From the IMG/VR virus record IMGVR_UViG_3300018005_000018, positions 1-56,022 of that record: 56,022 nucleotides of DNA. The stretch is one strand, 5' to 3'. Below are positions 9,017 through 18,713 of the stretch, in pieces. Each line of letters opens with the position of its first letter. Within the stretch, counting starts at the first letter, position 1. The translations under genes were made by a program, and so were the position numbers. The DNA is from a virus. The notes beneath the pieces are model-generated. The model made no database searches. It was given only the letters and a program-made list of their open reading frames with translations, and was not told where the DNA came from.

Positions 9017-9741
9017 TATTGTCCGGTGTTAAGTTGTTGATTAGCGATCTGTACTATATCGGCTTCACGAAGATTGATACCGATATATTTTAGCATAAGA
9101 GCAATGAGCGTTATATGCTCATCTTGAGGCCATTCTACTTCGATTGAGTTCGCAGCATCGTATGTGATAAAACCATCTCCCTGAATATATGCAAACACAG
9201 GATCACGAGGCCAGCGGAAATACGCAAAGTCCACGCTTGAGATTGGGACAGGATTCAGTTCTGATACTTCCCATGGCCAGATATGAATACCATCCTGCCT
9301 TACTGCTCCTACTGGCATTCTTAGTGTTGGTCTTTTGGTGTAGTTTCCAAGCCTTGTAGCAAGTTGGCTTTCCCGAAGTATCTCCACACCTCTTGGAAGG
9401 ACTGTGAGTTTCTTATTGATGTTTATGGCGAAATTATAAATGATCTCGTCCCTGTGAGCATAATCTGAAGGATAGGGCAACACCCCATTAACCAATGATA
9501 CATTTGGAAGAAATTTCTTGAACACCTTTAAGTCATCTGTTACTTTTAAAGTGATCTCCACATATTCCCTCGGTATAGGTTTCCCTGGTTGATATTCCTC
9601 TGGCAGTCCGTACTTGTTCCGAAAAAGATCAATATTAACAACCTTTATGAGTTGCTGGAATCTTTCTGGTGTAATAACATTCCCGTCAAAATCTTTATTG
9701 ACTATGTAGTTCAATAAATTATACATTTCAAACAAAGTCAT
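9016..9741 (-). CDS. Structural protein of the head-tail region, unknown role
   Basis: 241 aa. Helical N-terminus (MTLFEMYNLLNYIVNKDFDG, PERFQQLIKVVNIDLFRNKY) then beta-rich middle and a C-terminal helix. The opening pattern is familiar from uncharacterised virion proteins of Bacteroidota phages. Its stop is coupled to the small basic gene. Probably part of the neck or stabilising ring. Confidence 0.5.
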   Translation of the reverse strand: MTLFEMYNLLNYIVNKDFDGNVITPERFQQLIKVVNIDLFRNKYGLPEEYQPGKPIPREYVEITLKVTDDLKVFKKFLPNVSLVNGVLPYPSDYAHRDEIIYNFAININKKLTVLPRGVEILRESQLATRLGNYTKRPTLRMPVGAVRQDGIHIWPWEVSELNPVPISSVDFAYFRWPRDPVFAYIQGDGFITYDAANSIEVEWPQDEHITLIALMLKYIGINLREADIVQIANQQLNTGQ

Positions 9742-10136
9742 AATATATAGAGTTTAAAAGTTGAAGGGAGGATGCCCAATAATCTATCCATTGCTTTTTT
9801 TGATTCTGCTACGTCAAGCACACCATCACCATTTATGTCCTCAAAATAGCTGCCGACCAAAATACATCCAAGAGTATTTTTTGTGAAGTTCCCTTTATGA
9901 ATCAATATACCTTCCCTGTTTGGTTCATTAAGTACGCTGAAACACCATCCTTTCTCTGGATGATTGATCTTTTCAACATCATAAATACCTTCTGGTATGC
10001 AGGATATGTTGTGCTGATTTCCCAAATCAGGTAATTCAAGTGTCACACATTTATAATCCATAACGCTGCCATCCATAACTAACCAACAACCCTTTGTCAT
10101 GTCTTTTTGATATGCTCTGCTAATAATTGATTTCAT
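9738..10136 (-). CDS. DUF5675 family protein
   Basis: 132 aa. The order of motifs fits DUF5675: VTLELPDL, IPEGIYDVEKINH, GILIHKGNFTKNTLGCILVG. The His...Gly-Cys pairing recalls the active-site layout of YkuD L,D-transpeptidases, but that link is inference. An insertion with DINGDGVLD looks like a calcium-binding/dockerin-type loop. It overlaps the coiled-coil membrane gene upstream by 4 bases; together they may act on the cell wall during entry or lysis. Confidence 0.7.
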   Translation of the reverse strand: MKSIISRAYQKDMTKGCWLVMDGSVMDYKCVTLELPDLGNQHNISCIPEGIYDVEKINHPEKGWCFSVLNEPNREGILIHKGNFTKNTLGCILVGSYFEDINGDGVLDVAESKKAMDRLLGILPSTFKLYIL

Positions 10137-10735
10137 TTCTTCACATTTGTTTTTTTCATTTTTGTCGTATCACCTGTAAAATCTTTGGGATACATCCTGA
10201 GTTGATCCCCATTAGGTAAAACCGTAGGCATACCCCGACTGTTAGTTATAACCGGCATCCCCAGATTATCTATCTTACGACTATTCTTAGTGGTATGTAA
10301 GTTATTGAGGAATATCCCTGTCAAACCTATCAGCGCCATCACAACCCAGATCACCCTTTGCCATCCATCTTGTTTTTTCTTTTCTTCAAGGTCTGCTGCA
10401 ATCTTATCCCTCTCATCACGTTTTTCAACCTCATTTACCTGCACTCCCACTCTTGTTATCTCAGCAAGAAGGACATTATGGTTCTCATTGATTCCTTTTA
10501 ATTCCTCATGCACTCCTTCAATCGTCTTTAGTACTCCTTGCTGCCGTTCATTGATTAATGCCACCTGTCTGCAAAGCCCTTTCTCTGGATCACCATTACC
10601 CGTTATGATAACAGACAACTGCTGATTGCTCTTTATAAGATGGTTGATGTCATCTTTCTCAGAGCATTTATGAATATATACTCTTTTTGTTTTTGCCCGA
10701 ATGGCGGGTTTGCGCTTTGTTGCCATATCATCCAT
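10133..10735 (-). CDS. Coiled-coil protein with one membrane segment (spanin- or holin-like)
   Basis: 200 aa (start could also be residue 4). Basic N-terminus, a long helical heptad-like stretch (about residues 60-120, VLKTIEGVHEELKGINENHN), one membrane helix (about 125-145, VIWVVMALIGLTGIFLNN), then a polar C-terminus ending in Lys-rich residues. It resembles accessory lysis or virion membrane proteins but no family is recognised. Coupled to the DUF5675 gene. Confidence 0.55.
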   Translation of the reverse strand: MDDMATKRKPAIRAKTKRVYIHKCSEKDDINHLIKSNQQLSVIITGNGDPEKGLCRQVALINERQQGVLKTIEGVHEELKGINENHNVLLAEITRVGVQVNEVEKRDERDKIAADLEEKKKQDGWQRVIWVVMALIGLTGIFLNNLHTTKNSRKIDNLGMPVITNSRGMPTVLPNGDQLRMYPKDFTGDTTKMKKTNVKK

Positions 10736-10823
10736 TCATTTCAGAGTAAGTTTTTGCTTTTTATGTAAGTAATGTTTTGCTTGTCAATTTTACGTTAGTT
10801 GCGATGCGTACCATAACCACTAT

Positions 10824-12353
10824 TTAGTCTAATCTTACTAACGAAACATTGCTTAAATCAAAAACATCACATCCTGATGAAGGCTCTGCCTCTATCTCAA
10901 ACCATCTATCAATATCATCATTACAAGTTAAATACACAATGTGTGTTCCATTTGTATATCTTCCATGTGTCCCCGCTGGAAATTCATCCCAATAACAACC
11001 TCCATTTGCTAAAAACGATAAAACTGCAATAGTTGGACAATTTGATATTGTAAATTCTAATTTATAATGTTTCCCAATTCTATATGGAATTTCCTGCCTT
11101 ATTACTGCTGATAATGGTCCTCTATGAGCAACACCTCCACTTATTGTCCAATCACCATAGACAAATAACCAAATATCTCCATTCTCCCATATTTCCGAAT
11201 TTATAAAATCTCCATTAAATAATAAATTACTTCCTATTGTATTTTTCCCAAACGGTTCTTTTCCATTAGAATACATATACTCTGTAATTGCATCTCCTAT
11301 CACTCCTTGCTCTCTATAATTAAATGCCCTTCCTACAAATATTAAAGATAATTGATCATCACTAAAATTTTGTTTAACCCCAAAATAATCATACGTTAGA
11401 ATCAATAATTCAACTTCAATATTTACTCCTGAAGAAATGTTTCCCCTAGCATCATCTCTATAATAATAAGGATGAATTGTGAATGAATTACTCGCTGTTC
11501 TTGAAACTATGGTTAAACCAGCATTTCCTAATTTGGGGATTGCAAAATTATAACTTGCATAATCGTTTATCGCCCCTTCTATGTGCTGATTCGTTGTATT
11601 AATCGTATTTAATTGCAAATTTGTATCAGAACTTACGCCATATCCCCCAAATTTGTATCTATGAGATATAGGATCATGTTTTCTTGAGTATACACCAAAA
11701 CTACAATTATTTGCAGCAAATCTTACTCCATGCGTTAACGGTATATAATTTGTTCTTGCATATTGACTTGTCCCATCTCCCTGTATACCTTCAAAAGCAG
11801 TCCACGTAGGGGCAACAACATCAGTTATATGATTAGCATTTTTAACCAAATTTCTATAACTACTTTCCTTTGTTTCTCCTGCCAATAGCCAAATACAATC
11901 AAAAGCATCAGATAAGTTTGTAATAGATAATCCTGTTTTAATTTTCCTAATTAAATCGTTTATTTTAATTTTGGTCAAATCACTTAATGGTGTTGCCAAA
12001 CCATTAATATATGTTGTTAATTCTGTTTCAGGAAAAACATTATTTATAACTGCATGAGACATTGTTCCTTTCCATACAACTGTTAATGAATTGCTATAAA
12101 CAACCGAAGTAGATAAAACCAATGTATAAACACTTCCCGCCCATGAACCACTTAAGACAGTAAACCCTGCAATAGTAAAATCACTTGCAACAAATTTATT
12201 ATTTGCTTTTGAACAAGTCAGAACAACATGAGTCGGTGCAGCATCTTCAACTTCTGCTGAAATTAGTGTATTCCAGTAACTTTGCCACGATTGACCGGAA
12301 CCGCCAAGACCAATATTAGTCTTAACTCCAATATTTGTACGAATACCGGGCAT
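10824..12353 (-). CDS. Tail fibre / receptor-binding-type protein
   Basis: 509 aa. The N-terminus GIRTNIGVKTNIGLGGSGQS is a known start of fibre proteins in Bacteroidota phages. Next come an Ig-like segment (VEDAAPTHVVLTCSKANNKF) and a LamG/concanavalin-like region (about residues 165-360). The C-terminal carbohydrate-binding-module look (LLFNGDFINSEIWENG, VIRQEIPYRIGKHYKLEFTI) is typical of sugar-binding sandwiches. Probably a virion fibre contacting surface glycans. Confidence 0.65.
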   Translation of the reverse strand: MPGIRTNIGVKTNIGLGGSGQSWQSYWNTLISAEVEDAAPTHVVLTCSKANNKFVASDFTIAGFTVLSGSWAGSVYTLVLSTSVVYSNSLTVVWKGTMSHAVINNVFPETELTTYINGLATPLSDLTKIKINDLIRKIKTGLSITNLSDAFDCIWLLAGETKESSYRNLVKNANHITDVVAPTWTAFEGIQGDGTSQYARTNYIPLTHGVRFAANNCSFGVYSRKHDPISHRYKFGGYGVSSDTNLQLNTINTTNQHIEGAINDYASYNFAIPKLGNAGLTIVSRTASNSFTIHPYYYRDDARGNISSGVNIEVELLILTYDYFGVKQNFSDDQLSLIFVGRAFNYREQGVIGDAITEYMYSNGKEPFGKNTIGSNLLFNGDFINSEIWENGDIWLFVYGDWTISGGVAHRGPLSAVIRQEIPYRIGKHYKLEFTISNCPTIAVLSFLANGGCYWDEFPAGTHGRYTNGTHIVYLTCNDDIDRWFEIEAEPSSGCDVFDLSNVSLVRLD

Positions 12354-12356
12354 GGC

Positions 12357-12644
12357 TTATGATCTTGCTTTTTTGAGCCAGAGCATAACGGAGTCCGTAG
12401 CACCATTGAGAGTGATTGATGTAATCGGTGTCTCAAATGAGATATATTCATTTACAATTAATGCAACATTTTCATACGTCTTGTTTGTCACGGCTACACC
12501 TTTCTGTGTGATGGAAAGGATTTGCGTGGCGTCTATCCTTACTGTGGCACCAAACGCCTCATATCCTGTAAGGACAGGTGTTGCTGACGCCCCAACAACA
12601 ATCTGACATCCTCTTGCGGCAATTAATTTATAATCCGGGTCCAT
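12357..12644 (-). CDS. Small beta-rich virion protein
   Basis: 95 aa with alternating beta-strand pattern (GCQIVVGASATPVLTGYEAF, VTNKTYENVALIVNEYISF) and no charged or helical segments. It sits 3 bases before the fibre gene and behind a terminator. Small proteins of this type beside capsid genes are often head-decoration or fibre-attachment proteins; inference only. Confidence 0.5.
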   Translation of the reverse strand: MDPDYKLIAARGCQIVVGASATPVLTGYEAFGATVRIDATQILSITQKGVAVTNKTYENVALIVNEYISFETPITSITLNGATDSVMLWLKKARS

Positions 12645-12689
12645 GGCTATATGTTATTAATTTGCGAGTAAAGTTATACTTTTAAAATG

Positions 12690-12725
12690 AAAAAATCCCG
12701 ATTCTAAATAAATAAAATCGGGATT
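12690..12725 (-). terminator. Intrinsic terminator after the 12757-13665 gene
   Basis: Perfect 10-bp stem (AATCCCGATT at 12694-12703, AATCGGGATT at 12716-12725), 12-base loop, and on the minus strand a run of about 6 T at 12695-12690. It separates the capsid genes from the fibre genes. Confidence 0.85.
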
Positions 12726-12756
12726 GATATTGGAAAGTATGAAAAGGTTAGGAAAA

Positions 12757-13665
12757 TTATTCTGCAACTTCCTCCTTAATTTTCTTGCCTGCTTTGGGGT
12801 TTTTGGTGAGCAAAACAGCTTGTATATCATCACGGAACGACTCATCTCCCATGTAAAGATCATAAAGACTCTCCATGGGTGTCTTGTTTGGTGATACCTT
12901 GCCTCCTGTGACCTTTTCTATCCCATCAGGTGTCTTCCATTGCCACAAGCGGTCTTTGTCATGGAATATGAGAACTCCCATGTCAATGACCTTCTTTAAT
13001 CTTACACGTGTTGCAATTTCTTCCGGTGCATTGATCATGTTAAAGAATCTGTCAAACCCATCTTTCATGCCATGTATCTTATCACTGATGGTATTTTTAA
13101 TCTGTGACATTGTCTTATCTTCCACAGTAATGTCGAGAGCCATAGCAATATCTTTCAACTTTTCTTCTTCCATGCCATATTCCTTGTTGTAAAGGATTAT
13201 GTCAAGCTGCGATTCTCTTGCTTTCTTTTCTGCCCTCTTTTCTGCTTCTGTCACAAGGTCTTCAAACATAAATTTTGGTTTGGACCCCTTATAGTTATCA
13301 CCACCAAAACAATGTTCACATTTCCTTAGAAGAAAATAGATCAGTTCAATATCATTCCTTTTAAGATACATTGAACCCATGAACTGAAGATGTGTTGGGG
13401 TGTAATTTTTTGCTCCCCTTTCATTGACAACCATGCTTTCTGCATACCTCCATACCTGAGTGCCTTTGTCTGTCTTGACAATAGCTTTTAATTTGAATGT
13501 GATGGAATTTGGTTTGTCTGGGAGTCTGTTGTGTGGTAATCTGCTTTTCTGAATACGCTCTGGCGGGTAAACAATCCTTACCGGAAACTTATGATGGAAA
13601 AAAGTCTCTATTGCATCAATGTCCGGTTTTGCGAGTGTGTAAGGTTCTTCATTTTTGTATAACAT
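12757..13665 (-). CDS. Uncharacterised virion-block protein downstream of capsid
   Basis: 302 aa, highly charged, with helical C-terminal half (FEDLVTEAEKRAEKKARES, EEEKLKDIAMALDITVEDKT). A C-x2-C pair (KCEHC) lies near residue 115. The start of the protein (ALAKPDI-like, EAIETFFHHKF) is not a motif I can assign. Position between the major capsid protein and the fibre genes is conserved in similar phages as far as I recall; a head-completion or internal protein is possible. Confidence 0.5.
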   Translation of the reverse strand: MLYKNEEPYTLAKPDIDAIETFFHHKFPVRIVYPPERIQKSRLPHNRLPDKPNSITFKLKAIVKTDKGTQVWRYAESMVVNERGAKNYTPTHLQFMGSMYLKRNDIELIYFLLRKCEHCFGGDNYKGSKPKFMFEDLVTEAEKRAEKKARESQLDIILYNKEYGMEEEKLKDIAMALDITVEDKTMSQIKNTISDKIHGMKDGFDRFFNMINAPEEIATRVRLKKVIDMGVLIFHDKDRLWQWKTPDGIEKVTGGKVSPNKTPMESLYDLYMGDESFRDDIQAVLLTKNPKAGKKIKEEVAE

Positions 13666-13688
13666 GATATTTAATTTTTAAGGAAAGA

Positions 13689-13711
13689 GGATGCCCTGTT
13701 TGAGAGCACCC
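13689..13711 (-). terminator. Hairpin after the major capsid gene (weak terminator)
   Basis: On the minus strand GGGTGCTC and GGGCATCC form an 8-bp stem (two G-U pairs) with a 7-base loop, followed by TCTTTCC. The T tract is broken, so it may only lower, not stop, transcription into the next gene, which would fit the need for more capsid than downstream protein. Confidence 0.35.
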
Positions 13712-13738
13712 TTATCCTGTGATTACTTTATTTTATTA

Positions 13739-15112
13739 TTAGCTTGCTTCAAGAAGGACAAACTGGTTGCCTCCACGGAAGTGAGCTCCTACATGACATC
13801 TCTGATAGGTGTTCTCTTTATCAAACTCGGTTACTTTAAACCGTCCTACACCTCCAACCTTCCATACTTCCATCCTTCTGGAATAGTCACCGAGAGCACG
13901 ATACCTTGTGCCTACGGAATCAACCATATTTCCAGAAACAGGATCTTTTTTCTTGTTGATAGGCATAAAGAGCCCTAACTGATTTGCGGTGTATCCTGGT
14001 GCTCCTTCAACCTCCGGGTTGTTAAACACTCCCATCCTCTTGAACAAGAATGTCCTTTCTGATAGTGTCAGATAGGTGAAGTTGACGGAAAGACTGAGGG
14101 CTTCGTTCCTATGAAACAGAACATCATTGACAGCTTCTTTCGCATACATGATGTTAGTGTTCTTAAAATAATCAAGCAACTTGTTCTCAATGTCCTGATG
14201 GAGTTTTAATCCAAGCAGTCCAAGGATATAGCTACCTGCGAAGTTCTGGTCAAGGGTGTTGTCCATCGTGTCAAACTCGTCAATGTCGAAGGCACCTGCG
14301 GTATATGATTGCTCATTACCTACCCTACGTACATAAGGTATTGCACCTTCTGTGAATTTGACTACCCTTCCGGTCACAGGGTCAGTTATCGAACCATCCC
14401 CACGTCTTCCCCACAGAAGGGCACCATCAATCTTCAATGACATACGATAATCAATGTCGATCTGCCCTTTGTAGTAAAATGCGGGAATCTTCTGTCCTTT
14501 GCTTGTGACATCGAACCAGTCCTGGTTGACCATCTCTGTCCCGGTATAGCCAATCGTTTCCTTTATTATCTGGGCATCATTGTCATATTCCCATGTTCCA
14601 GAGAGAGCAGCATCCGGCTGTCCACCACCTTCTGAGAAGGCTGCGGTACGAATGATGATTGTCTCCCCTGCTGTTACTGCGGGTATGTTGTCTGCCTGAT
14701 TGACCGGCTGAACAGATAGCACAGGTGCCGTCTTATCAGTCGTTTTGTCAATAGAGATTACCTGACCCATGACTTCGTTCGGGAACATCAGCACGTCCCA
14801 TCTGCGGACATAGAAGTTCCAGTTTGCGTCAAGGTCTTGCGGGGCAAGTGTTATTAACGCTACCGCCCCTGCTGCAGAAACAGCAACGGCATTATTAGCG
14901 TGTATAGTTGTGTGGATATGATTTTCCTCATAGTGTCCATAAGTGTCAAGTGCCACCGGTTCTTCAAATCCCATTGATCGAAGTAACTGGAAGAATGACG
15001 CTCCCTGATCTCCGTACCTGCTAAAAAGTACATTGAGTTTTTCAGGCTTGTATATGTCGAAGCCCGAAACTATGTCAGAGGCATATATCGCTGCAATAGC
15101 ATCTGGTCCCAT
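13739..15112 (-). CDS. Major capsid protein
   Basis: 457 aa, the best candidate for the HK97-fold shell protein by size, composition and position directly after the scaffold-type gene in a terminase-portal-scaffold-capsid order. Features: mixed alpha/beta sequence, a beta-tongue-like centre (GQKIPAFYYKGQIDIDYRMS), and a long helix (QNFAGSYILGLLGLKLHQDI). No protease is visible beside it. Call rests on gene order and general resemblance to Bacteroidota phage capsid proteins. Confidence 0.7.
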   Translation of the reverse strand: MGPDAIAAIYASDIVSGFDIYKPEKLNVLFSRYGDQGASFFQLLRSMGFEEPVALDTYGHYEENHIHTTIHANNAVAVSAAGAVALITLAPQDLDANWNFYVRRWDVLMFPNEVMGQVISIDKTTDKTAPVLSVQPVNQADNIPAVTAGETIIIRTAAFSEGGGQPDAALSGTWEYDNDAQIIKETIGYTGTEMVNQDWFDVTSKGQKIPAFYYKGQIDIDYRMSLKIDGALLWGRRGDGSITDPVTGRVVKFTEGAIPYVRRVGNEQSYTAGAFDIDEFDTMDNTLDQNFAGSYILGLLGLKLHQDIENKLLDYFKNTNIMYAKEAVNDVLFHRNEALSLSVNFTYLTLSERTFLFKRMGVFNNPEVEGAPGYTANQLGLFMPINKKKDPVSGNMVDSVGTRYRALGDYSRRMEVWKVGGVGRFKVTEFDKENTYQRCHVGAHFRGGNQFVLLEAS

Positions 15113-15176
15113 TTTTTATGGTTTTAAATGATGATTACTAAAAATATATTGCCTCTTGTGATTACTGTGTTTAAAA

Positions 15177-16355
15177 TTACCTTTTCATCTCAGCTTCAAA
15201 CGCTTTATCGGCTTTGGCTTCATCTGATAATGGCTGATCAACCAAATCTGGATGATCTCTGTTTTTATCAGACGGGTTACTGTAAGTTTTTAGCAGTTCC
15301 TCTTCTGTCATAGATCGTGCACGGTCAAATATGACCTTCACAATCTTATCAAAGTTTGGAAGTACCGCATCGGAGTACATCTGCATAGCAACGCTTCTGA
15401 CATTTGCTTCATTAACTTCCATCTGGTTGTTAATAACATAGTCAAGAGCATTTTTGTTAATAACCTTCTTCACATCCTCTGGTAATACAAAGTTTGCAAT
15501 CGGTTCTTTTGCCCCTTCCATAAGGATAGGTATTATTGCAAATGTCTCTCCCATCTTCTCACTTACTTTTTGCCAGTTAGCCTTTTGCGTGGCTTCAACT
15601 TCAGGTGTCCATTTCTTCTTACCCTGCGGTTCTTCCGCAACAGGCTCAGGCATTTTGATTTTCGCTTTCAGATCAAGAAGTTTCTCTTTGGCTTTTCTTC
15701 CATCGGAAGATACTTCAAGGAGATTGTCATCAAGGTCTTCCTGCGTCATATCGCCTGCTTCAACTTTTTTAGAGTCCACATTGTATCTCTTCTCGAGCAT
15801 CCTGCGTACCTGTGGCTCCTTGCCTGCCAATGAGGGGTCATCTATTATCCTCTGAAGGATAAGCGCATCCATGGCATCCATGTTTGCAACTTCAGTAGAA
15901 TGTAATTTCCCGAAGACCCCTACATCTTTTATCCCCGTCTCACGTGTAAACTCGTTCAACATTGCAAGCTCGTCAGTTGCAAATGCGTGTTTAGGTTTTG
16001 CCTTAACTTGAGTCTCAAGTTCTGGGATCCTCCGTCTCAGAGTCTCCAATTCCTGAAGTGCTGCGGGTATATTTGCTTTTTTAAAATCCTCCACTGTCGG
16101 GAACTGCTCTCCAAACATCTCGTTCAGCATGGCTTTCCTTATAGTTTCCGGATCTGGTACTTCTGTTTTATGTTCGTCCGGCTTCTTTTCATCCGGTTTT
16201 TTCTCATCAGGCTTTTTCTCGTCTGGTTTCTTTTCATCAGGTGGCTTTCCTCCACCTCTTTTAACTAAAATTTGTTCTGCGATGGCTGCCGGGTCACCGC
16301 CAATGGCGTCTGTTAAAGCGTTTATTTCATCATCTCTGCCGTCATTCTTGCTCAT
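15177..16355 (-). CDS. Scaffold / capsid assembly protein
   Basis: 392 aa, acidic and strongly helical, with a PDEKK repeat (five near copies, residues about 38-62, encoded by a 15-base DNA repeat near 16178-16250) and a coiled segment LQELETLRRRIPELETQVKA. Lies between portal and capsid genes, the usual place of a scaffold. The C-terminus (DEAKADKAFEAEMKR) is a basic helix of the kind that contacts capsid subunits. It has its own promoter upstream. No protease motif is evident. Confidence 0.65.
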   Translation of the reverse strand: MSKNDGRDDEINALTDAIGGDPAAIAEQILVKRGGGKPPDEKKPDEKKPDEKKPDEKKPDEHKTEVPDPETIRKAMLNEMFGEQFPTVEDFKKANIPAALQELETLRRRIPELETQVKAKPKHAFATDELAMLNEFTRETGIKDVGVFGKLHSTEVANMDAMDALILQRIIDDPSLAGKEPQVRRMLEKRYNVDSKKVEAGDMTQEDLDDNLLEVSSDGRKAKEKLLDLKAKIKMPEPVAEEPQGKKKWTPEVEATQKANWQKVSEKMGETFAIIPILMEGAKEPIANFVLPEDVKKVINKNALDYVINNQMEVNEANVRSVAMQMYSDAVLPNFDKIVKVIFDRARSMTEEELLKTYSNPSDKNRDHPDLVDQPLSDEAKADKAFEAEMKR

Positions 16356-16376
16356 AGTTTGCTTTTTTTAAGTGTA

Positions 16377-16406
16377 CAAATATATAAATAATTTATTGTT
16401 GTTCAA
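16377..16406 (-). promoter_or_regulatory. Bacteroidota-type promoter for scaffold and capsid
   Basis: Minus strand TTG (16406-16404), 19-base gap, TATATTTG (16384-16377); about 20 bases before the scaffold ATG. Both boxes match the -33/-7 consensus. It overlaps the end of the portal gene and would raise scaffold and capsid transcription over portal. Confidence 0.7.
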
Positions 16407-18687
16407 CAGGCATCTGCGATTTTGCCCCATGTTTGAGAATATCAACACCTCCCTCAAGCTGAAGGAGTTCTTTCTTTCGTTCATGTTCGCTTTGTTTCGC
16501 CTTTTCGTCAATCAAAACTTTCGCTTGATAAAGTCTTATTGCTTCATCTGTCTTAATCTTTTCTGTTGCTTGAGCGAGTTCTTCCTTAATCTTAACAGCA
16601 TTTTGTTCTCTCTGACCATCGAGTTGCATATTTTCTCTCTGGAGTTTAAGTTGTTTATCTTTGTTCTGTTTGCTCTTATAATTGAGATATGCTTCTGCAT
16701 ATTTCAGATTTCCCGATTCAAGAAGCCTGTCTATCATCAAAAAGTCAGCCATCTGGATCATTGTCGTACCATCCTTATCAGGTGTCAGGGCTCTCATGGC
16801 TGCCTGTTTGATGTCATTACTCCGTTCATCAGTCGGCTTGGCTTCATATTTGATGTAATAATCAGCATCCACGGTATCTGCTCCTGCACTTATTATCTGC
16901 ACTCCCATTGTTCCGAGTACTGGCAAATATCCTTCATAGGCTTCTTTGTTATGCTTTATGAGCAGTTGTATCCTCAGCGACATGTTCTTTGCCGTGTTCT
17001 CTTTGATGTTCAGATATGCGTTATAAAGAGGTCTGAGCGCATTGTTTGTTGCTGCCATCGCCATCTTATTATTCCCAACGGGTGTATTCGGGTCTGGTTG
17101 AGATGCGTCTGATGCCTGTGTTATGCCGGTTGCTTCACGGATAGCATTTAAGTTAAGTTCAAAAATCTGAATAAACTCACCAAGTTGCGCTCCGATCCCT
17201 CCTGCAAGTTCCTGAATAGGCTTAAATCCTCCCGGTACATTTGGAATGCCTTTATGGGTAGTTGCTTTATATAGCAAAGTACCTGTCTGGTTTCTTAGCT
17301 TAATAAGATCGAGTTCGCTAATCTTTTTACCACCAAGTTTCATGTTCTGTAGTGAAGTCATTTCAATAGACAACCCTGATGGTGCTGCCATCGCAATAGT
17401 GTTTTGCAAACGGAAAAATGCCAAACAGAACTGATGGACATACTGTTCAGAAAGACTCACAAGTGACCTGTAAGGCAGTTTATAGAGATGATAAGAAAGA
17501 CCCACTTCTTTTTTACCTGGACGGGGAACATCATATTGCAGACCAAAATCCCAAACAAAATCTGTTCCTATGAGCCATTTACATTTATAAACAACTTTTA
17601 TGTCAAATTTTTCCGTTTTTCTCTTTTCATCATTATAGAACTTTCCCCATTTTTCATCCCCAAGGACTATTGTGCCAAATTTTGTCTTGCGCTTTGTTTT
17701 GTACTTGCTGTCAATAGACATCCATTCCGCATCAAACACCTCAATAGAGAAATTATCGTAGTTTGAAGCCCTGGTGTTTTTATCATAGACAAAATCACTG
17801 AGCGATACGTTACCTCCTATGCCACTATATGAATTGGCTAATTCCCTCAAAATATCTTCATCAATATCGGGATTGAGTTTGCGTACATCGGAGATAAGCA
17901 TCTGTGTCACCTCTCCTGCCCATTCCATGTTACGGTGGTCAGGATAACGAGAATATTGTGCAATGAAATATTTTGGGTCAACATATCGTGCTTTTACTTT
18001 ATTTGTGTACTGATCGGTATAGTCTTTCGTTGCTATTTTATTGATCGCACAAGCATCTCGTATAAGTTGTTTCTTGATTTCCTGCCATGAGGATATATAA
18101 AACGAATAATCAAGTGCCTGTTCAATCTCTATCTCTTTTGACAACTTAAACCCTCCAGCACCTTCATACAGGTTTAGTTCTTCCATGGTGTCGGGAACAT
18201 ACTCATTCGAGTTATCAATGCCCATGGATTTTTCGATATATGACAATGCCTCTTTGAACTTCATCCGATATTGCATATCCAATTTTGCAGATTCCCTGTC
18301 ATCTGTGCTTGTCGGATCAACGGCTGTGGCTACCACCTGATGATCAGTCTGCATAAGCATTCCTTCCACTACACGAAGGAACTTTGGCATTATTGCAGGT
18401 ATGTCCCAGTTGATATTCATATACCCTGTCATTTCGCCACTATCATCACTCTCATCAAGGAGTATCTTTTGATATTGGCGCACGTTCTGTCTTCCATTTG
18501 CCAATAATCTCAGGGAGTTGATCTCATCAATCTCGCTGAAGGGTATAGCTGTACGTCCTTGTCTCCATGAAGCATACATAGCCTGTAAGTATTGTCTTCC
18601 CCAATCTTCATTTTTTTCTTTCGGGTCTATTTCATCCTTTGGGAAAGGATAAGCTCCGGTACCATATTTTTCTAAGGAAAGTCCCAT
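16393..18687 (-). CDS. Portal protein
   Basis: 764 aa from the ATG at 18687 (MGLSLEKYGTGAYPFPKDE); a TTG start at 18708 lies inside a promoter box and is less likely. Size, position after terminase, the helical crown, and a long C-terminal coiled coil (about residues 660-750, KQLKLQRENMQLDGQREQ) fit portal proteins of large Bacteroidota phages. The motif region around TSLQNMKLGGKKISELDLI and GGFKPIQELAGGIGAQLGEF is typical of these portals. It forms the dodecameric DNA gate in the capsid. Confidence 0.8.
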   Translation of the reverse strand: MGLSLEKYGTGAYPFPKDEIDPKEKNEDWGRQYLQAMYASWRQGRTAIPFSEIDEINSLRLLANGRQNVRQYQKILLDESDDSGEMTGYMNINWDIPAIMPKFLRVVEGMLMQTDHQVVATAVDPTSTDDRESAKLDMQYRMKFKEALSYIEKSMGIDNSNEYVPDTMEELNLYEGAGGFKLSKEIEIEQALDYSFYISSWQEIKKQLIRDACAINKIATKDYTDQYTNKVKARYVDPKYFIAQYSRYPDHRNMEWAGEVTQMLISDVRKLNPDIDEDILRELANSYSGIGGNVSLSDFVYDKNTRASNYDNFSIEVFDAEWMSIDSKYKTKRKTKFGTIVLGDEKWGKFYNDEKRKTEKFDIKVVYKCKWLIGTDFVWDFGLQYDVPRPGKKEVGLSYHLYKLPYRSLVSLSEQYVHQFCLAFFRLQNTIAMAAPSGLSIEMTSLQNMKLGGKKISELDLIKLRNQTGTLLYKATTHKGIPNVPGGFKPIQELAGGIGAQLGEFIQIFELNLNAIREATGITQASDASQPDPNTPVGNNKMAMAATNNALRPLYNAYLNIKENTAKNMSLRIQLLIKHNKEAYEGYLPVLGTMGVQIISAGADTVDADYYIKYEAKPTDERSNDIKQAAMRALTPDKDGTTMIQMADFLMIDRLLESGNLKYAEAYLNYKSKQNKDKQLKLQRENMQLDGQREQNAVKIKEELAQATEKIKTDEAIRLYQAKVLIDEKAKQSEHERKKELLQLEGGVDILKHGAKSQMPVEQQ

Positions 18688-18705
18688 TTTTGAGTTAATT
18701 TGCAC

Positions 18706-18713
18706 CAAAGTTA
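18706..18713 (-). promoter_or_regulatory. Possible -7 box before portal
   Basis: TAACTTTG on the minus strand, ending 18 bases before the portal ATG at 18687. No clear TTG lies 17-20 bases upstream, so strength is uncertain. It overlaps the terminase stop region and argues against the TTG start at 18708. Confidence 0.4.

Noticed and set aside
12657-12863. 68-aa minus-strand frame
   Set aside because: Runs through the terminator and overlaps the 302-aa gene in another frame.
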